Source of the DNA: Citrus sinensis
Taxonomy: Eukaryota > Streptophyta > Magnoliopsida > Sapindales > Rutaceae
Assembly: GCF_022201045.2 (NCBI RefSeq)
Contig: NC_068556.1
Coordinates: forward strand, 2,582,001 to 2,646,000
DNA length: 64,000 nt
Direction of reading: 5' to 3'
The notes under the pieces are model-generated. The model was not told the origin of the DNA and searched no databases. It saw only the letters and a program-made list of their open reading frames with translations. Both the position numbers and the translations under genes were made by a program. Below, one piece after another: positions 50,458-62,567 of this stretch (position 1 is the stretch's first letter; the number at the start of each line of letters is the position of its first letter).

Positions 50458-51854
50458 TTTGTTCTCCCTATAAATTTCGATCTAGGGGTGTAAATGATCA
50501 AAGAGTCCAGAATTGGGGGAAAATATACTAATTGTTAAAATATAAAGGATTGAATTGTAATTTGCCGCAAAAATTTATTGATTTTATTCAAATCTGGATG
50601 TCGACAAATTACGATTGAAGAAAATAACTAACAAACAAGCCGAAAACTAAATTTGTACGAAATGCGATGAAAGGGGTCGCGATTGTAGATAATAACTCCT
50701 AAATGATTGTCCTGAAAGGCAAGCGAGATTGATTGTAGAGAGCGAGAGCGAGAGAGAGAGAGAGAGAGAGAGAGAGGACGTAAAGAGAGTTCTAGAGAGA
50801 GAAAATTAGGGTTTGAAACGACAGAGGAGAGCTTCACGACACGGCCGCTATGCAGATGCAGCGGTTGCTGTTGTGATGAATGTACTAGTAGGGCTTTCGT
50901 ATTGAGAGATAACGTAATGGGAGGAAGGAACACGAAAGGTTGATATTTATATGGTGAACGTGGTTTGTAACTAAACAGTCCATTTATTTTGTTAGTATTG
51001 CAGATTAGGTGCCGATAGTTTTCCAAAATTACATTGCAGGGGCCAGTGTTACAGAATGAAATTAGGAGGAAACGTTGTCGTTTTGAGTGTCGAGTTCACG
51101 TAATCAAACAAAATCGCCAGGGGGATTTTTTATATATATTATTATTTTTATTTTTTTTAACAGAAAGAAATCAAACGTAATAGTGGTACGACACCTGGTT
51201 GGTCAACATTTGAACACCTCTTTAGGACTCGGAAACATAACATTTCACCGATGTGATTGATAGATAATGTACAGAGTTTCCGCATCTACGAGTCCATCAT
51301 TACAATCAGATTACGCGGCATAGAATTAAAAGAAAGGACTATCAAATTAAATAAGAATAAGAAATCCACGTTGGAAATGCACACTAAAACGGTAAAATTG
51401 TCCAAGATTACGGTCAATTTTCAGAAATAGCTTATTTACTGCATACCGTTTCAACTCATAAGAAATCCACTTTTTAATAATTTCTTTTAATTAATAAAAT
51501 ATTTATCATGCAAATTACTAGCATGGACATACTAGAAGAAATTAAATGATAAGAGTTTTATTCTCTACACCCCTTCTTAAACTTTAAAACCATCTGCTAC
51601 TTAGAAATTTTGTTGCCAGTGAAACTCTTCTTTTCAGATTCTTTAATGGTCAAAGCTTCATATAAGAAAAAAGAAAATAAAAAACAACAATTTATTACTG
51701 CATTTTTTTTGGAACTTTTTTATACAATTTATTACTGCACCTCATTCGATTTTTTATTGTACAATGATACACCGGAAACCAGAGTAAGCGGTACCGTGGC
51801 TAATGTATACTGCATGACTGCCAAAACAAAATAAACCATTGAGAGACTGAAAAA
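50458..51854. other. Upstream region of the Lys/Glu-rich gene, then intergenic DNA
   Basis: On the minus strand this begins with the probable leader. A (GA)n tract lies at 50738-50776, read as (CT)n on the minus strand, and a telo-box-like AAACCCTAA (minus strand) lies near 50806-50814. Both are common in plant leaders and promoters. A 132-codon minus-strand frame across the CT tract shows no protein signature. From 51030 the DNA is AT-rich and featureless. Confidence 0.4.
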
Positions 51855-52011
51855 TTAACATAGAAGTTGGAGGTGTTTCATATCAGTCTCGTTGCCAATC
51901 ATCACGATCACGATGTTGGAGTCTAAATGGTCCCTCAGATCCTTCAAGCACGTTTTCAAATGTCGTTGATTTTGTCACAACAATTTATTACTGCACCTCA
52001 TTCGATTTTTT
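51725..52011. repeat. Pair of about 30-bp direct repeats flanking a gene fragment
   Basis: CAATTTATTACTGCACCTCA and about ten further bases occur at 51725 and again at 51981, in the same orientation. A partial third copy starts near 51687. The Rab-like fragment lies between the two main copies. Confidence 0.7.
51855..51978 (-). pseudogene. Broken fragment of a Rab11/RABA GTPase gene
   Basis: Read on the minus strand, one frame gives [10 protein letters not shown]. After a small deletion that shifts the frame, it continues as [20 protein letters not shown] and TDMKHLQ before a stop (51857-51855). This matches the region of RABA GTPases running from the DITKRxTFENV segment to the guanine-binding GNKSD motif, where K of NKxD appears as E here (GNETD). 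The P-loop and the C-terminal Cys are absent. It is a short, frameshifted relic near the 3' end of the SYP32 gene. Confidence 0.75.
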
Positions 52012-52632
52012 TTTTAATTATTTAAAAGAATGGTTTGATAATTTTGCCCTTCGTTTTTGCCATTTTAATAAATTTCTCAGAATGTTTTGGACTTCTTAGT
52101 TTACCACCCAACAAAATATTTTCGACTGGACGGTGCCGGTAAAAAAAAAATTGTTACCCGCGACAGATATCTCTCTATCTCTGCTCTCAGAAATTATACA
52201 TACATGTTCACGACTACAATTAAAATTCTTCTGCCAACAATCAAATACAAGCATAGGGGCTTTTCAAATTCTTATGCATCACCCGATTTCCAAAATCAAT
52301 TCCAATTGAGAAGTTGAATAAACACAAGTTGCGGGAGTTACATGTGACAAATACTCATGGGCAGTAGTGTAAATGCACTGAAACATATAGTATCTGCTAC
52401 AGACAACAGTTACAAAGTTCTTGCAATTCTCATTTTTTTAAACATCATGTACAGTTACGTTTATCCACACATATTACAAAAGCAAATCGAGTAATAATCA
52501 TACCTCTCTGGGAGCAAATTGTTGAATTAACCGGAAAAAGGAAAAGTATATGTAAAGAATGGGAATGGCTCCATACTAGTGAAAACGAGCAGCAAAGTTC
52601 TTTCTTTTAAATTAGGTGTTTCTATGTATTGA
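51979..52632. other. 3' flank of the Qa-SNARE gene
   Basis: AT-rich DNA, including the probable 3' untranslated region of SYP32 on the minus strand. No gene was recognised. Confidence 0.4.
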
Positions 52633-55457
52633 CTAGGCCACAAAGAATAGGAAAATCATAAGAAAAAAAATCAATACAAAGAATATCTTGATCATTAGCC
52701 ACCTATTTGACGATATACTGTTGAGGTACTTGAGCAAAGCTCCCTGTGCCCCCTCTACATTTGCCATGGTGTCATCCATGTTCTCATCAATCCTGCAACA
52801 CACATTTCACTCATCAATCACAAAAATTGTTCACATGCAGAACATATATGCAAGCAACTGTCTCACATCAAAGTAGAATCCTTTCAGTTGATGCAAGAGA
52901 GCATTGGTTGAAAATGCTTCAACACATTGTTATGAGTTGACAAAATTTTTAAAAACTGACAAGACAATTAATGGAAATGATCATGCCCTCCAGTCAACAA
53001 TATCATTTCACATTAACGTAATAGAGGCACCCATGAATTTCAAATTTATGCAGCAACTACCTAAAGCTGTCAGTGAAAATTTTAACCACAAAAAAATATG
53101 CTACCCATCTTATTCCACAAAAATTCTTGACATACTATATTTGTCTCTACACTCAGTTGACTATGTCTAAATTCACATTACCAGATCTGTGTGAGAAGCC
53201 TTACCTAAGCTTTTCTCAGCCATCTTAAACTAATAAATTGAACTTCAGTCACGAGTTGGGAAATTTACTTAAGATTCAATCGGTTAATGGCTGTATATAC
53301 ATAATACATGGTACATATCAAACCTAGAATATAAAGTACTATTTAAAACTATAATCTACAAGACATGTGAAAGATCAGAATAAAGCATTACTTGGCAAAG
53401 AGCAACTGAGTTATTTCTAGAAAATAAATAATACCTGATAGCAATCTCCCCTTGCTGAGAGACCAGGGTCGCAAGCTGGTTGAAGATGTTGCCCAGCTCA
53501 TGGATGGTAGACTCTACATTCTGAAGAGCTTCAGCTCTGCTCTGCATGTAACTGTCTTGCAATGGAACCATCTGCTGTTGCTGTTGTTGCTGATGGTGCT
53601 GTTGTTGCTGATGGTGCTGTTGCTGCTGCAATAATGGCTGACTCTCCCCATCCTGCTTCCTGTAAAATTAAAAATGAGGAATCAGGCTAGAAGTTGCAAT
53701 TACATTACTTGTGACCAACAAGACTGAGGAACACTTTAGAATCATACATGCTGCAAACAGCAAGACCAACATCAGGTAACAAGAGAAGTTAACTCCAACA
53801 AGAAACTTTGAGAACAAGCCTTCACGTAGCAAGAATTTGGGGAAAAAACTAGCTGCGTGATAATTAATAGCTTCGGAAATATTCTTCACCATCACAATCC
53901 CCAGCCATAAAAAAGAAGAAGAGCCAGGATGTTTCTATAAAAGAAATAATGGAGCTGATTGTGACAGTCAAAGGAAATTTTAGAAGGGCCAAAAAAATGA
54001 CAACTATTACATAAAAATGCAATTGTAGTCACAGTTACATTGACTTCCACAACAAAAATTTTAACGATTCTCAATAGAAATTATGATTAAGTTTTATATG
54101 TCAAAGACATGCTTCCCACAACAGAGGTAACATCAAGCTACTACCTGGGAAACAACTGAGAGGAAGATGGTGACCCATTAGCCCATGGAGGAGGGGAGCT
54201 TGAAGTACTAGCAGCAGCCGACCTGGTAGCCAGAGGACGCTGACGAACAAAAGGATTTGCAGAATCCTTAGAAGCAGTGGAAGAAAACAATTGTCTTCTA
54301 CTCTCATGAACCTTCAAATTCTACACAAAGCCAATAACATAACATTAGCCTTTGAACAATTAATCAAACAATCAAAGATTTTTAGAAGATATGATTAATG
54401 TAGTTAGGTAAAAACTATAAACAAGATGATTAGCAGTATGCTCTTACCTCTGTTCGCATGGTAAGGACTTCTTTAAACTCTTTTGTGGCACTCATCAGAC
54501 GATTCTTCAGGTCATCTACAACTGTAGTTGAATGACTAGTAGTGTCACTGGAGATACCATCATTTCTAGAGTTGCTGACGAGTTGAAGGTCCACCACAGC
54601 AGAGTTCAGTGCAGTAATATCCTGCTTGATGACAGCTGTCAATTCTTGAATTTCCATAGTGGGGTCATCAAAAACTGAAGTCCTCTTTGCCACTGGATCA
54701 AATCAAATAAAACTTCTGATTGCTTTACTCAATGCAAAAATATATCAGAGACAAGCATACAAGGGTTTGCATCAGTTTAACTCAAGTGACAATTACATGC
54801 CATGGTTTCCTAAAAGCAAATAATAAACAAACCAGCCTAACAATGAGCATATATAATACACATTTTAGTACGAGTCCAGGCAACCAAGGAGGATGGTTCT
54901 CCAAGCAACATTGTTACCATCATGAACTGTGTTGTTTCAAATACAGTCTCCATAAACTCATTTATTCTTTTACTTTTTCGTCCATCCAGTAAAATACACA
55001 TATATCATTCATGATAGCAGCAGTAACTCCTTCCTACCGTGATGGTAAATAAGTATTAATAGCTTATAATCCCAATATCAATCAACTGAAAAACAGACCA
55101 ATCTCCAAGAATTATCATCAAGTCAACTATTGACTATCAAACATAAACTACTTCATTGTCTTCAAATAATTTGCGGGGAGCAGTCTAAATCAAATACACA
55201 CAACAATGACTAAATTCCCAACACTTACATTTGGCTAGCTTCGCGAGCTTCTGCGACGTGTGGTGTATCCCCAACCCTATCTTAGAAGCCCTTCGGTTGA
55301 ACTCAGACTGAAGTGTCACAGCAGATCGTTGCTCATCAGCTTTGGAACTGCTGCTTGGCCCATTCTGCGATGAGACTGTCTTCCTTAGCCTCTCTGCTAC
55401 ACTCTGAAATTCAAAAGTCCGATCCCTAAACGACGTCTGTGCTGCTTTCACTGGCAT
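52633..55457 (-). CDS. SYP32: Qa-SNARE of the SYP3/Sed5 family, probably SYP32
   Basis: Five exons, 55457-55229, 54692-54448, 54320-54145, 53659-53435 and 52792-52633, join to 344 residues. The N-terminus has the Sed5-type layout: a short peptide, an FNRRASKIGLGIHHTSQKLA segment, and a three-helix regulatory domain. A linker with a Gln/His tract (about 226-249) precedes the SNARE helix (about 258-318). The zero-layer Gln is in SQQGEIA, near residue 286. A single C-terminal anchor (WLMIKIFFVLIFFLMIFLFF) ends the protein. SYP31/SYP32 are cis-Golgi syntaxins for ER-Golgi and intra-Golgi fusion. The sequence after the Qa helix and the tail resemble Arabidopsis SYP32 (At3g24350) more than SYP31. 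Confidence 0.93.
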
Positions 55458-56490
55458 TTCTCAACACTCCACCTTTCAAAATTCTATTTTCACAATACCT
55501 AAATCCACCGAAACCAAATTAACTAAGAAACAAAATCATTTCTTTAAAAAAACGACGTCGCTTACTATCGATTTCGTAATTCGACAAAATAAAGAGTTCG
55601 ATTCACCTCTGAGTTGCGGCGAATTGAGACGAAATGTGAGATCTGGAAGTCTGTGGCTGCGAAATCGAGTTATTGTACGAACAGATGCAGTGGATCACTG
55701 GATCTGGATCCAGATCAGTGATGATATTAGCGGAACTGAAAGCTTTTCCGATTCGAATGATGCTGTGTGCAGAATTTAGATGCGAAATTGAAGAATATTT
55801 GTTACGTAAACGGTTTGGATTCAGAGGAGAAGAAAATTGAAGGAAGGCAAAAGGAGTGTCAGGAAGCTGCTGTAGGTTGAAACGAACAATTGACGAGCTT
55901 GTACATCAGTCCGAAAACTGAAAACGCAAGGCTGTGCTGTCGTTTTAGTGTTTTTGCCATCGATATCCCTGTACTATATTTCAATTTGTTTATGGCACGC
56001 CATCTTGTATTTTCTCACGTTTTCGCGTTTCTTATTTTGTTTGATTTCATTTTAGGTTTTATGGGTTAGACTATATTTTGATAATGTTGCCAAATATCTT
56101 AGAAACTTATATGTTCTATTATTATTATTACCCATGTACATTTATATAAAATTTAATAAACGCATATAAATATAGTACATTTCTTGTGTTTGCAAACCAA
56201 TAATTATGATATGTGATAAAAATTTTTAGATAAAATATTTGATAATGTTAAGTGTGAGAAATTTTATCTAAAGTTGTCAAAATAAAAACATTTAAACTTT
56301 GTCTTAAAAGATTTATCTACAAAATTAAGTTAAAATGACATGGTTATTTTTATATGAAAACAAATTAAAATACGATAGCTTACTAAAATTGTATCAGTTA
56401 GGAAAGTACATGTCGATAAAGTTTCACTTCAAGTAGTATCATAACCTACTAAATATCACATTAATACTTGGTAAAGAAAAAAATGGATAC
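55458..56490. other. Upstream region of SYP32 and AT-rich spacer
   Basis: The first 450 bases are less AT-rich and should hold the SYP32 leader and promoter on the minus strand. From about 55950 the DNA is AT-rich and gene-free. Confidence 0.45.
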
Positions 56491-56850
56491 TATTTGCAAG
56501 TGTTATTACTCAATGTTAAGAGTGTCACCAAAAATATTTTCAAATAAGATTTTATATTTTATTTGAAGAGCCACATCAGCATTAAATATTTTAAAAGATA
56601 CTTTAATTAGAATCCTTCAAATAAAATATGTTTCTCACTCTTCAATATAGTTGATTGAGTTTCTCACTCCTTGATTAATATTTTATTATTATTTATTAGT
56701 GAGAGAAAATAACTATAATTATTAGTTATTTTTCTTTTCAAAAAAATAATGACCATATAACAATATTTTTTACCCTATTAAATATTATTAAATTCACACA
56801 CATCTTACGGTAAACATGTTTTCTTCAAATTGTTGTGTGTGTTCAAGTAA

Positions 56851-56926
56851 TTTTATAATTAATATTATATGTTTAATTTATTAATTACTTTTATAATTAA
56901 TATTATATGTTTAATTTATTAATTAC
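56851..56926. repeat. Perfect two-copy duplication, period 38 bp
   Basis: TTTTATAATTAATATTATAT starts at 56851 and again at 56889, with the full 38-base unit repeated. Confidence 0.9.
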
Positions 56927-57208
56927 TAGTTGTATCTTAATTAGTGTGCATTAAATTAATTTGAACAAACATAATGGAAAAAATATATTAGGAGCATATC
57001 AACAAAATTATTAAAAAATAAACATATTTAAAACATCATCATTGTCATCGTCGTAGTAATAATAATAATAATGACTTTTAAAATCAACACAAAATACTTG
57101 GCAACAAAGATTTGACGAAAATAGTTGGAGTGATAAAATAGAGAGTAACTAATTTTGATGAATGAAAAGATTGAATTAAAATAATATTAACTTATTTTAT
57201 TTGAAGAG

Positions 57209-57836
57209 TATGGTGGCGTTTGTTTTTTTGTCTAAAATCTGAATAGACCTGAAGTAATCTGAATTCTGAATAGATCTGAATATCTGAATCTGAATAATAT
57301 GTTTGTTTTTTTGTCTGAATCTCGGAAAATAAGTATTAAGTTGTTTGTTTTTTTCAACTTAAAAAGCTGAAAATATGTACTTTTACATTTGTATCCTTAT
57401 TAAATTTGAATGTCAAATAAATAATAAATTAAATACCACAATATTTTAACATTTATAAGTAAAACTATATTCAAGTGAATACATAATTTTTTGGAATTTT
57501 AATATATAAAATACCATAAATTTTAAATTTTATCATATATAATATAAGAAAGAAAAAAATAGGGATATTTTTATATGGGGTGAATGTCTATGGGTGAGTT
57601 TTGGGATAGACATGAAAAATAAATTATAAAACAGGAATATTTTTGACATTAGCAAGTAATTGACTTAATTCAGATTTCTCCATTAAGTAAAAAGCCAAAA
57701 AAATTGGCTTATTTTATTAAGTCAAAATTATCTAAAAAGTCTCATTAAGTTATAAAAACAAACACTTCTAATTAACTTAATTAATTAAGTTAAGTCACTT
57801 TAAATCATTAAGTTAAAAAACAAACGTTACCTATGT
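57209..57836. mobile_element. hAT-like MITE, about 630 bp
   Basis: GGTGGCGTTTGTTTTTTTG at the left is mirrored by AAAAAACAAACGTTACC at the right. The probable 8-bp target duplication has one mismatch, TTGAAGAG (57201-57208) and TTGAGGAG (57837-57844). Eight base pairs is the hAT target size. The exact outer bases of the inverted repeat are unsure by 2-3 positions. Confidence 0.6.
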
Positions 57837-58730
57837 TTGAGGAGAGTTTAATTTTTTTTCACTCTTTTATTTGTCATATGAACAAGCAAATAGATATTTA
57901 AAGAGACTTTTGGTGATATTTTAATTATTCAGCAATATCGATCGAGCATTAGAAATACTAATAAATCTACTACTATGTGGAAAAGAATTAAAAATAAATA
58001 AAAATTAGAAACTTTTTTATTTACGATTCAATGCATTTATATCAAGAATTTGGGTTCCCCTATGATGTTGTAATTTTTTTTACATCATCAATAATGTTTT
58101 TAATTGTATATCATTGGATTTAATAAATGGTCCACAATATTTATAGTAAAAAAATAAAAATAAAATAATGGTAAACGGTTAACAAACATGTAAGGGGTGG
58201 AGAATTTTGTAAAATAATTATGACCACCCTTAGAGTTTGAAATAATTTCACTTAAATAACATATTTTATTTAAAAGTATTTTTCAATCCTCCTTTAAATT
58301 TGAAATGTGATAATCTTTTTTAAATAAATCTTCCAAAATCTATTACCATTAAGTATAAAATATAATGACAGGTTATTTAACACAAATCAAATAAATAAGT
58401 TGCAGTTGTAAAATTTATATATGATATAATAGTAATAAATAACACAACTAAGCACATATACTTAAGTAAATATCATAGTTACATCAATAAACTCATTGTT
58501 GAGATTGCTTGTAACATAAAAATTACTTGATCACACATGTTTTAATAAAATTTAATATTATATATTAAAATACTCATTATTTTATATAATATTAAGGGCC
58601 ATTGTATAATTGATCATGAAGTGTGTATTATTTTTAACACCTATTTAACATACTTATTCTCTGAACTTTATACTTATCTTACAATTAATATCCTTACATG
58701 GTAGGAATTTTAAGTTTTATAAGCCTATAT

Positions 58731-59203
58731 ATTTTCATTTTATTTTCAAATAGTACTTTGTTAATTTCATAAAAGTTAAATCTAATATAAATTAATAATG
58801 AGTTTTAGTTTATGAATCGTGAAAGATTGTTTTATTAATATCCTTTGATTGTAATTATAAAATTTTATTTTATTAAGAGTCATTACTTTTGTTATGATAA
58901 TTAATAGTGACAATAAATAAAATATTGCCTCCAATAATTTTTACGTGGAAAAAAAGAAAGAAAATCATTTTTATTTTTAGATTTTTATTGATATAGTAGG
59001 AAATTATCTCAGCCTTATAAAATTTAACTTTCACAAGCTTGTTTTCATTTTATTTTCAAATGTCACTTTGTTAATTTCATAAAAGTTAAATATAACACAT
59101 ATTCCTAATTAACTTTAGTTTATGAATCATGAAATATTTTTTTATTGTTATTCTTTAATAGTAATTATAAAATTTTTATGCTACGAAGAGTCATTACTTT
59201 TAT
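58731..59203. repeat. Direct duplication with an offset of about 310 bp inside the long-arm element
   Basis: TTTTCATTTTATTTTCAAAT starts near 58732 and near 59042. Both copies continue through TTTAGTTTATGAATC and AAGAGTCATTACTTTT. The second copy is split by the insertion at 59204 and resumes at about 60451. Confidence 0.75.
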
Positions 59204-60440
59204 GGTTAATTTTTAGAGACCTCCCCTGAAGTTTGATGTATTGACAGTCTTATAAAAAGTATTCACGTAATTACAGAGAGCTCCCCTGACGTTAGTATAC
59301 AATTTCGTATATTGTTAGTATATGAGGGTAAATTAGTGATTTCATAAAAAAATAAAAGAAAAATCAAAACAAAATCCAAAGTTGCATTGATGACCCAAAT
59401 TTAGGTACTGATAATCGGGTCCAGCTGCCTTCCACCCACTGGAAGGCAATCATTTCAAGAACTTTGCAAGAGACAATTATCTACAAAAATCAAAAAATAA
59501 AACTAATTTTTCCCTTTCATCAGCCGCCACCCACAACCCCTTAATATCATCATCACCGTCCCAATCCTTAGCCGCCATCCACAAGCTCTAACAACCACCA
59601 TCACAACCACCACTCCTCACAACCCCTACCCACCGCTACAAACATTCACAGACTTTAACCATCATTGTCAGTTCACCGGCCTTATCTTCCATTGCTGCAG
59701 CCTACCAATCATCCACAACACCCAACCACCTTTGGCCGCCGCTTCCTACAAGCAAGTCTCACCACCCACCACCGCATGCACACAAAGCCACACCAACCGC
59801 CATACTATTGCGACAGAGGCCACAATATATACAAGATCCAGCAGAGGGATGTTTTCCTTCTCCGGTTGACTATTCTTTTTTGTCTTTTTTTTGTTTTTTA
59901 ATTATTATATTACTTTTAGTTATTTTTAGTTTTTTCTTTTATTTTGTCTATATTTACTACACAAGAGAACACTGCCATCCAACCATTTGCTGTGGCTTGC
60001 CATGGGGTAGCCGTTAGCGAGGATTCGGTTCGCATTTTCTAGCAATGAATGGAAGAACGTATCAAATAATCGGCGCTGACGATCAGACGATGTAAAGAAT
60101 CCGGGGCTGGGATGGATGATTGGCCTTTTTATTTGTGGCGATAGTTTTGTTGATTTTTCTCAATTTATATTTTACTTTTTTTGGTGATATTATGTAAATG
60201 TCAATAATTTGTTTTCCATGGTTATTGTAGACTTTTTAGTGCTCCAGTGTGGTGTTTACTATTTAGCTCCAAATTGTTACGCTCATTTTTGTAGCCAAGG
60301 GCATTTTTGACTTTTTGTCAATCAACTAACAGTTAAGTTAACTGTATACTAACGTCAGGGGAGCTGCCTGTAATTACGTGAATACTTTTTATGAGACTGT
60401 CAATACATCAAACCTCAGGGGAGGTCCCTAAAAATTACCC
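59204..60440. mobile_element. Mutator-like element, 1,237 bp, nested in the long-arm element
   Basis: The ends GGTTAATTTTTAG and CTAAAAATTACCC are inverted copies, and the match extends about 100 bases through CTCCCCTGACGTTAGTATAC. A 10-bp target duplication with one mismatch flanks it, TTACTTTTAT (59194-59203) and TTATTTTTAT (60441-60450). The empty target is preserved in the neighbouring duplicate (ATTACTTTTGTTATGATAAT near 58885), which confirms the ends. The middle holds C-rich sequence (59520-59800) unlike its surroundings, possibly captured host DNA, but no known gene was recognised. It is a sister of the element at 775-3601. Confidence 0.85.
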
Positions 60441-61268
60441 TTATTTTTATTATGATAATTAATAGTGATCATAAATAAAATATTACATCAAATAATATTT
60501 AATGGACAAAATGAGAAAAAAAATCATTGTATGTTTTTATATTTCCATTATAAATATATGGTTTGGGATACTTTAACTTAAAATTTTGGCACAATATTTG
60601 AGCCACTAATATCTCATAGTCTAATAGTTGATATTGAAAGTCAAAGCAACATTTCATAATGTTATATCCTCCACCATTGAATTGCATGAAATAAATAGGT
60701 TAATTTTTGATAAAAATTTAAATCAAAATATTTCTCACTCTATAGTTATATAGACATATATATTTTTCAATAATAATTGGTGAATAAAATATTTCTCATT
60801 TGTTGCGACTCATATAGTATTATTAACAAAACACATATAAAATAGTTTATTGCAATGCTTTCTATTATTATTATTGTTTAGGTATTAATGGTTTGTAATT
60901 AAATTCATACAATACAAATTATTATAAGAATTTGTGTTAAATAACCTACTTGATATTATATTTTATATTTAATGGTAACTGATTTTAGAAGATTTATTTA
61001 AAAGAGATTATCATATTATAAATTTAAAGGAGGGCTGAAAAATAATTTTAAATAAAATATACTATTCAAGTGAAATTATTTCAAACTCTAAGGGTGATCA
61101 CAATTATTTTACAAAAATTATCCACAAGCTTTGAACGTTACCATTATTTTTAAATTATTTTTTTAGTACAAATATTATATGCCATTGATTAAATCTAATG
61201 ATTAATAATTAATATATTATTGATGCTGTAAAAAAATTTACAACATCATATAAGAACCCCAAGAACTT

Positions 61269-62567
61269 TATGTGAACGAAGTATTTTTTTTATATGCGCG
61301 TTCCATGCCAAATGCCGAAAGATAGGGAGAAAGATGGCCTAAGGGAAACTATCAACTAACTCAATATATTAAAAATTTTGCCGTTTAAAATTAAAATAAA
61401 AAAACTTCATGTGATTATTGTTGTCAAGTGTCAACGTGGAGTCACGCTTTTGGGCATTGCAATTCAATTTCTGAATCGCACAGTGTTCGTATCAATTCTT
61501 TTTGTTTTCCCGCTTTGACCACGTCGCCGAATACGGTTACGGTCCGTTTCCCAGCACCGATGCTAATATTTGCCTCTACTCGCGGGTACAGCTAACTCGC
61601 CCTTTGAAGAAGACATGAATACCACGTGTCTTATAAAGCGAGTGTTAATCACTCCTCTACTCAAGCGAGATCCCTTTGCAAGCTCTTCATGGAGCCTGGC
61701 GCCTGCAAACTCAAAAGCATGATGGCGTTTCCTATATTTTGTGAAGAAATGGGGGTATTTTTGTGAAACGAAAGGGGAAAGTTAAAATTATAACCCTTTA
61801 TTTTCCCAGTCAATTACTGTTTTTGCAAATTTGAGAACGCTTAACTGCCACTCATCTCCCAAATAAAATTTAAATCTCCACCCTCCACGTTTCGAGAAAT
61901 TGAATCCTGGTCGTCAACTTTCCCCTCGTATCACCCGAAATTGTCGATCAACATTTATTATTCTCAAGTCTTTTATATCATCATAATAAAATCTCAACCG
62001 CATTTTCCATATCAGATGATACACATCCTGCCACGTAGCTAACGCAATCGCTCAACATATTTTCATTCTATTTTCGATTTTATTGTATTGTATTTTATTT
62101 TTGTTATTTTCGATCTAAACCCTTACTCTCGTGAAACGGAAAGAAACCCTAGCTCCCTTCCATCTCTCACGGTAATTTTTTTTCTTTTTCAAAATTAACA
62201 CCAAATTAATTTCTAAAATCAACAAATCTATTAGGGCTTCGATTAAAATCAACGGATTCGAACCCTAACGCATGTTTTCTGCACGTGATCTCCAAAATTG
62301 GTTCGAGAAATTAACAATTCGTGGCATGTTGATTCAGGTATGAGTACGATTTTCTCTAACCTCGTCATTTGTTGCAATTACGCTCATGAAATGATTCTAG
62401 CATGCCAGTGTTAGGGTTTGATCGTTTAGTTACTGGTGTTTTTAGCTATTTTTAAGTTTTTGTTGGTAATTTTTGTGGCGTTTTTTATGATACAGATCTG
62501 AAAAATGTACAATGGAATATGAAAATTGGGGGTTTTGGGTTTTGGCGTTTGGATTGAGAGATTGTCC
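61269..62567 (+). other. Promoter and leader region of the EPL-like gene
   Basis: A G-box CACGTG (61623-61628) is followed by a TATA-like TTATAAAG (61631-61638). A leader with a donor at 62171 (CTCACG/GTAATT) and an acceptor at about 62495 (GATACAG) is plausible, placing a leader intron before the start codon at 62568. None of this is confirmed by transcripts. Confidence 0.4.

Larger units (their letters stand above)
56493..57949. mobile_element. Possible old DNA transposon interrupted by a hAT-like element
   Basis: Sequence near 56493 (TGCAAGTG, then a stretch ending GTCACCAAAA) is mirrored near 57910-57949 (TTTTGGTGATA, then ending GAGCA). The inverted match of about 40 bases is roughly 70 per cent. 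No clear target duplication was found. The hAT-like insertion lies inside it. Confidence 0.35.
58052..61259. mobile_element. Element with about 330-bp terminal inverted repeats, interrupted by a second element
   Basis: The left arm 58052-58388 and the right arm 60931-61259 are inverted copies, sharing for example TATGATGTTGTAA, TTTACATCATCAATAAT-like and GGTTATTTAACACAAAT words. The ends read GGGTTC and GAACCC. A 9-bp target duplication with one mismatch flanks them, CAAGAATTT (58043-58051) and CAAGAACTT (61260-61268). Long arms with a 9-bp target suggest a Mutator-like element. No transposase was seen. About 1.25 kb of its length comes from the nested element at 59204-60440. Confidence 0.7.

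Noticed and set aside
50628-51026. 132-codon minus-strand frame upstream of the Lys/Glu-rich gene
   Set aside because: It runs through a (CT)n tract and leader-like sequence, and shows no conserved protein pattern. A promoter or leader is more likely.
59665-60017. Overlapping short frames inside the nested Mutator-like element
   Set aside because: C-rich low-complexity sequence rich in Pro, His and Thr. No protein family was recognised.
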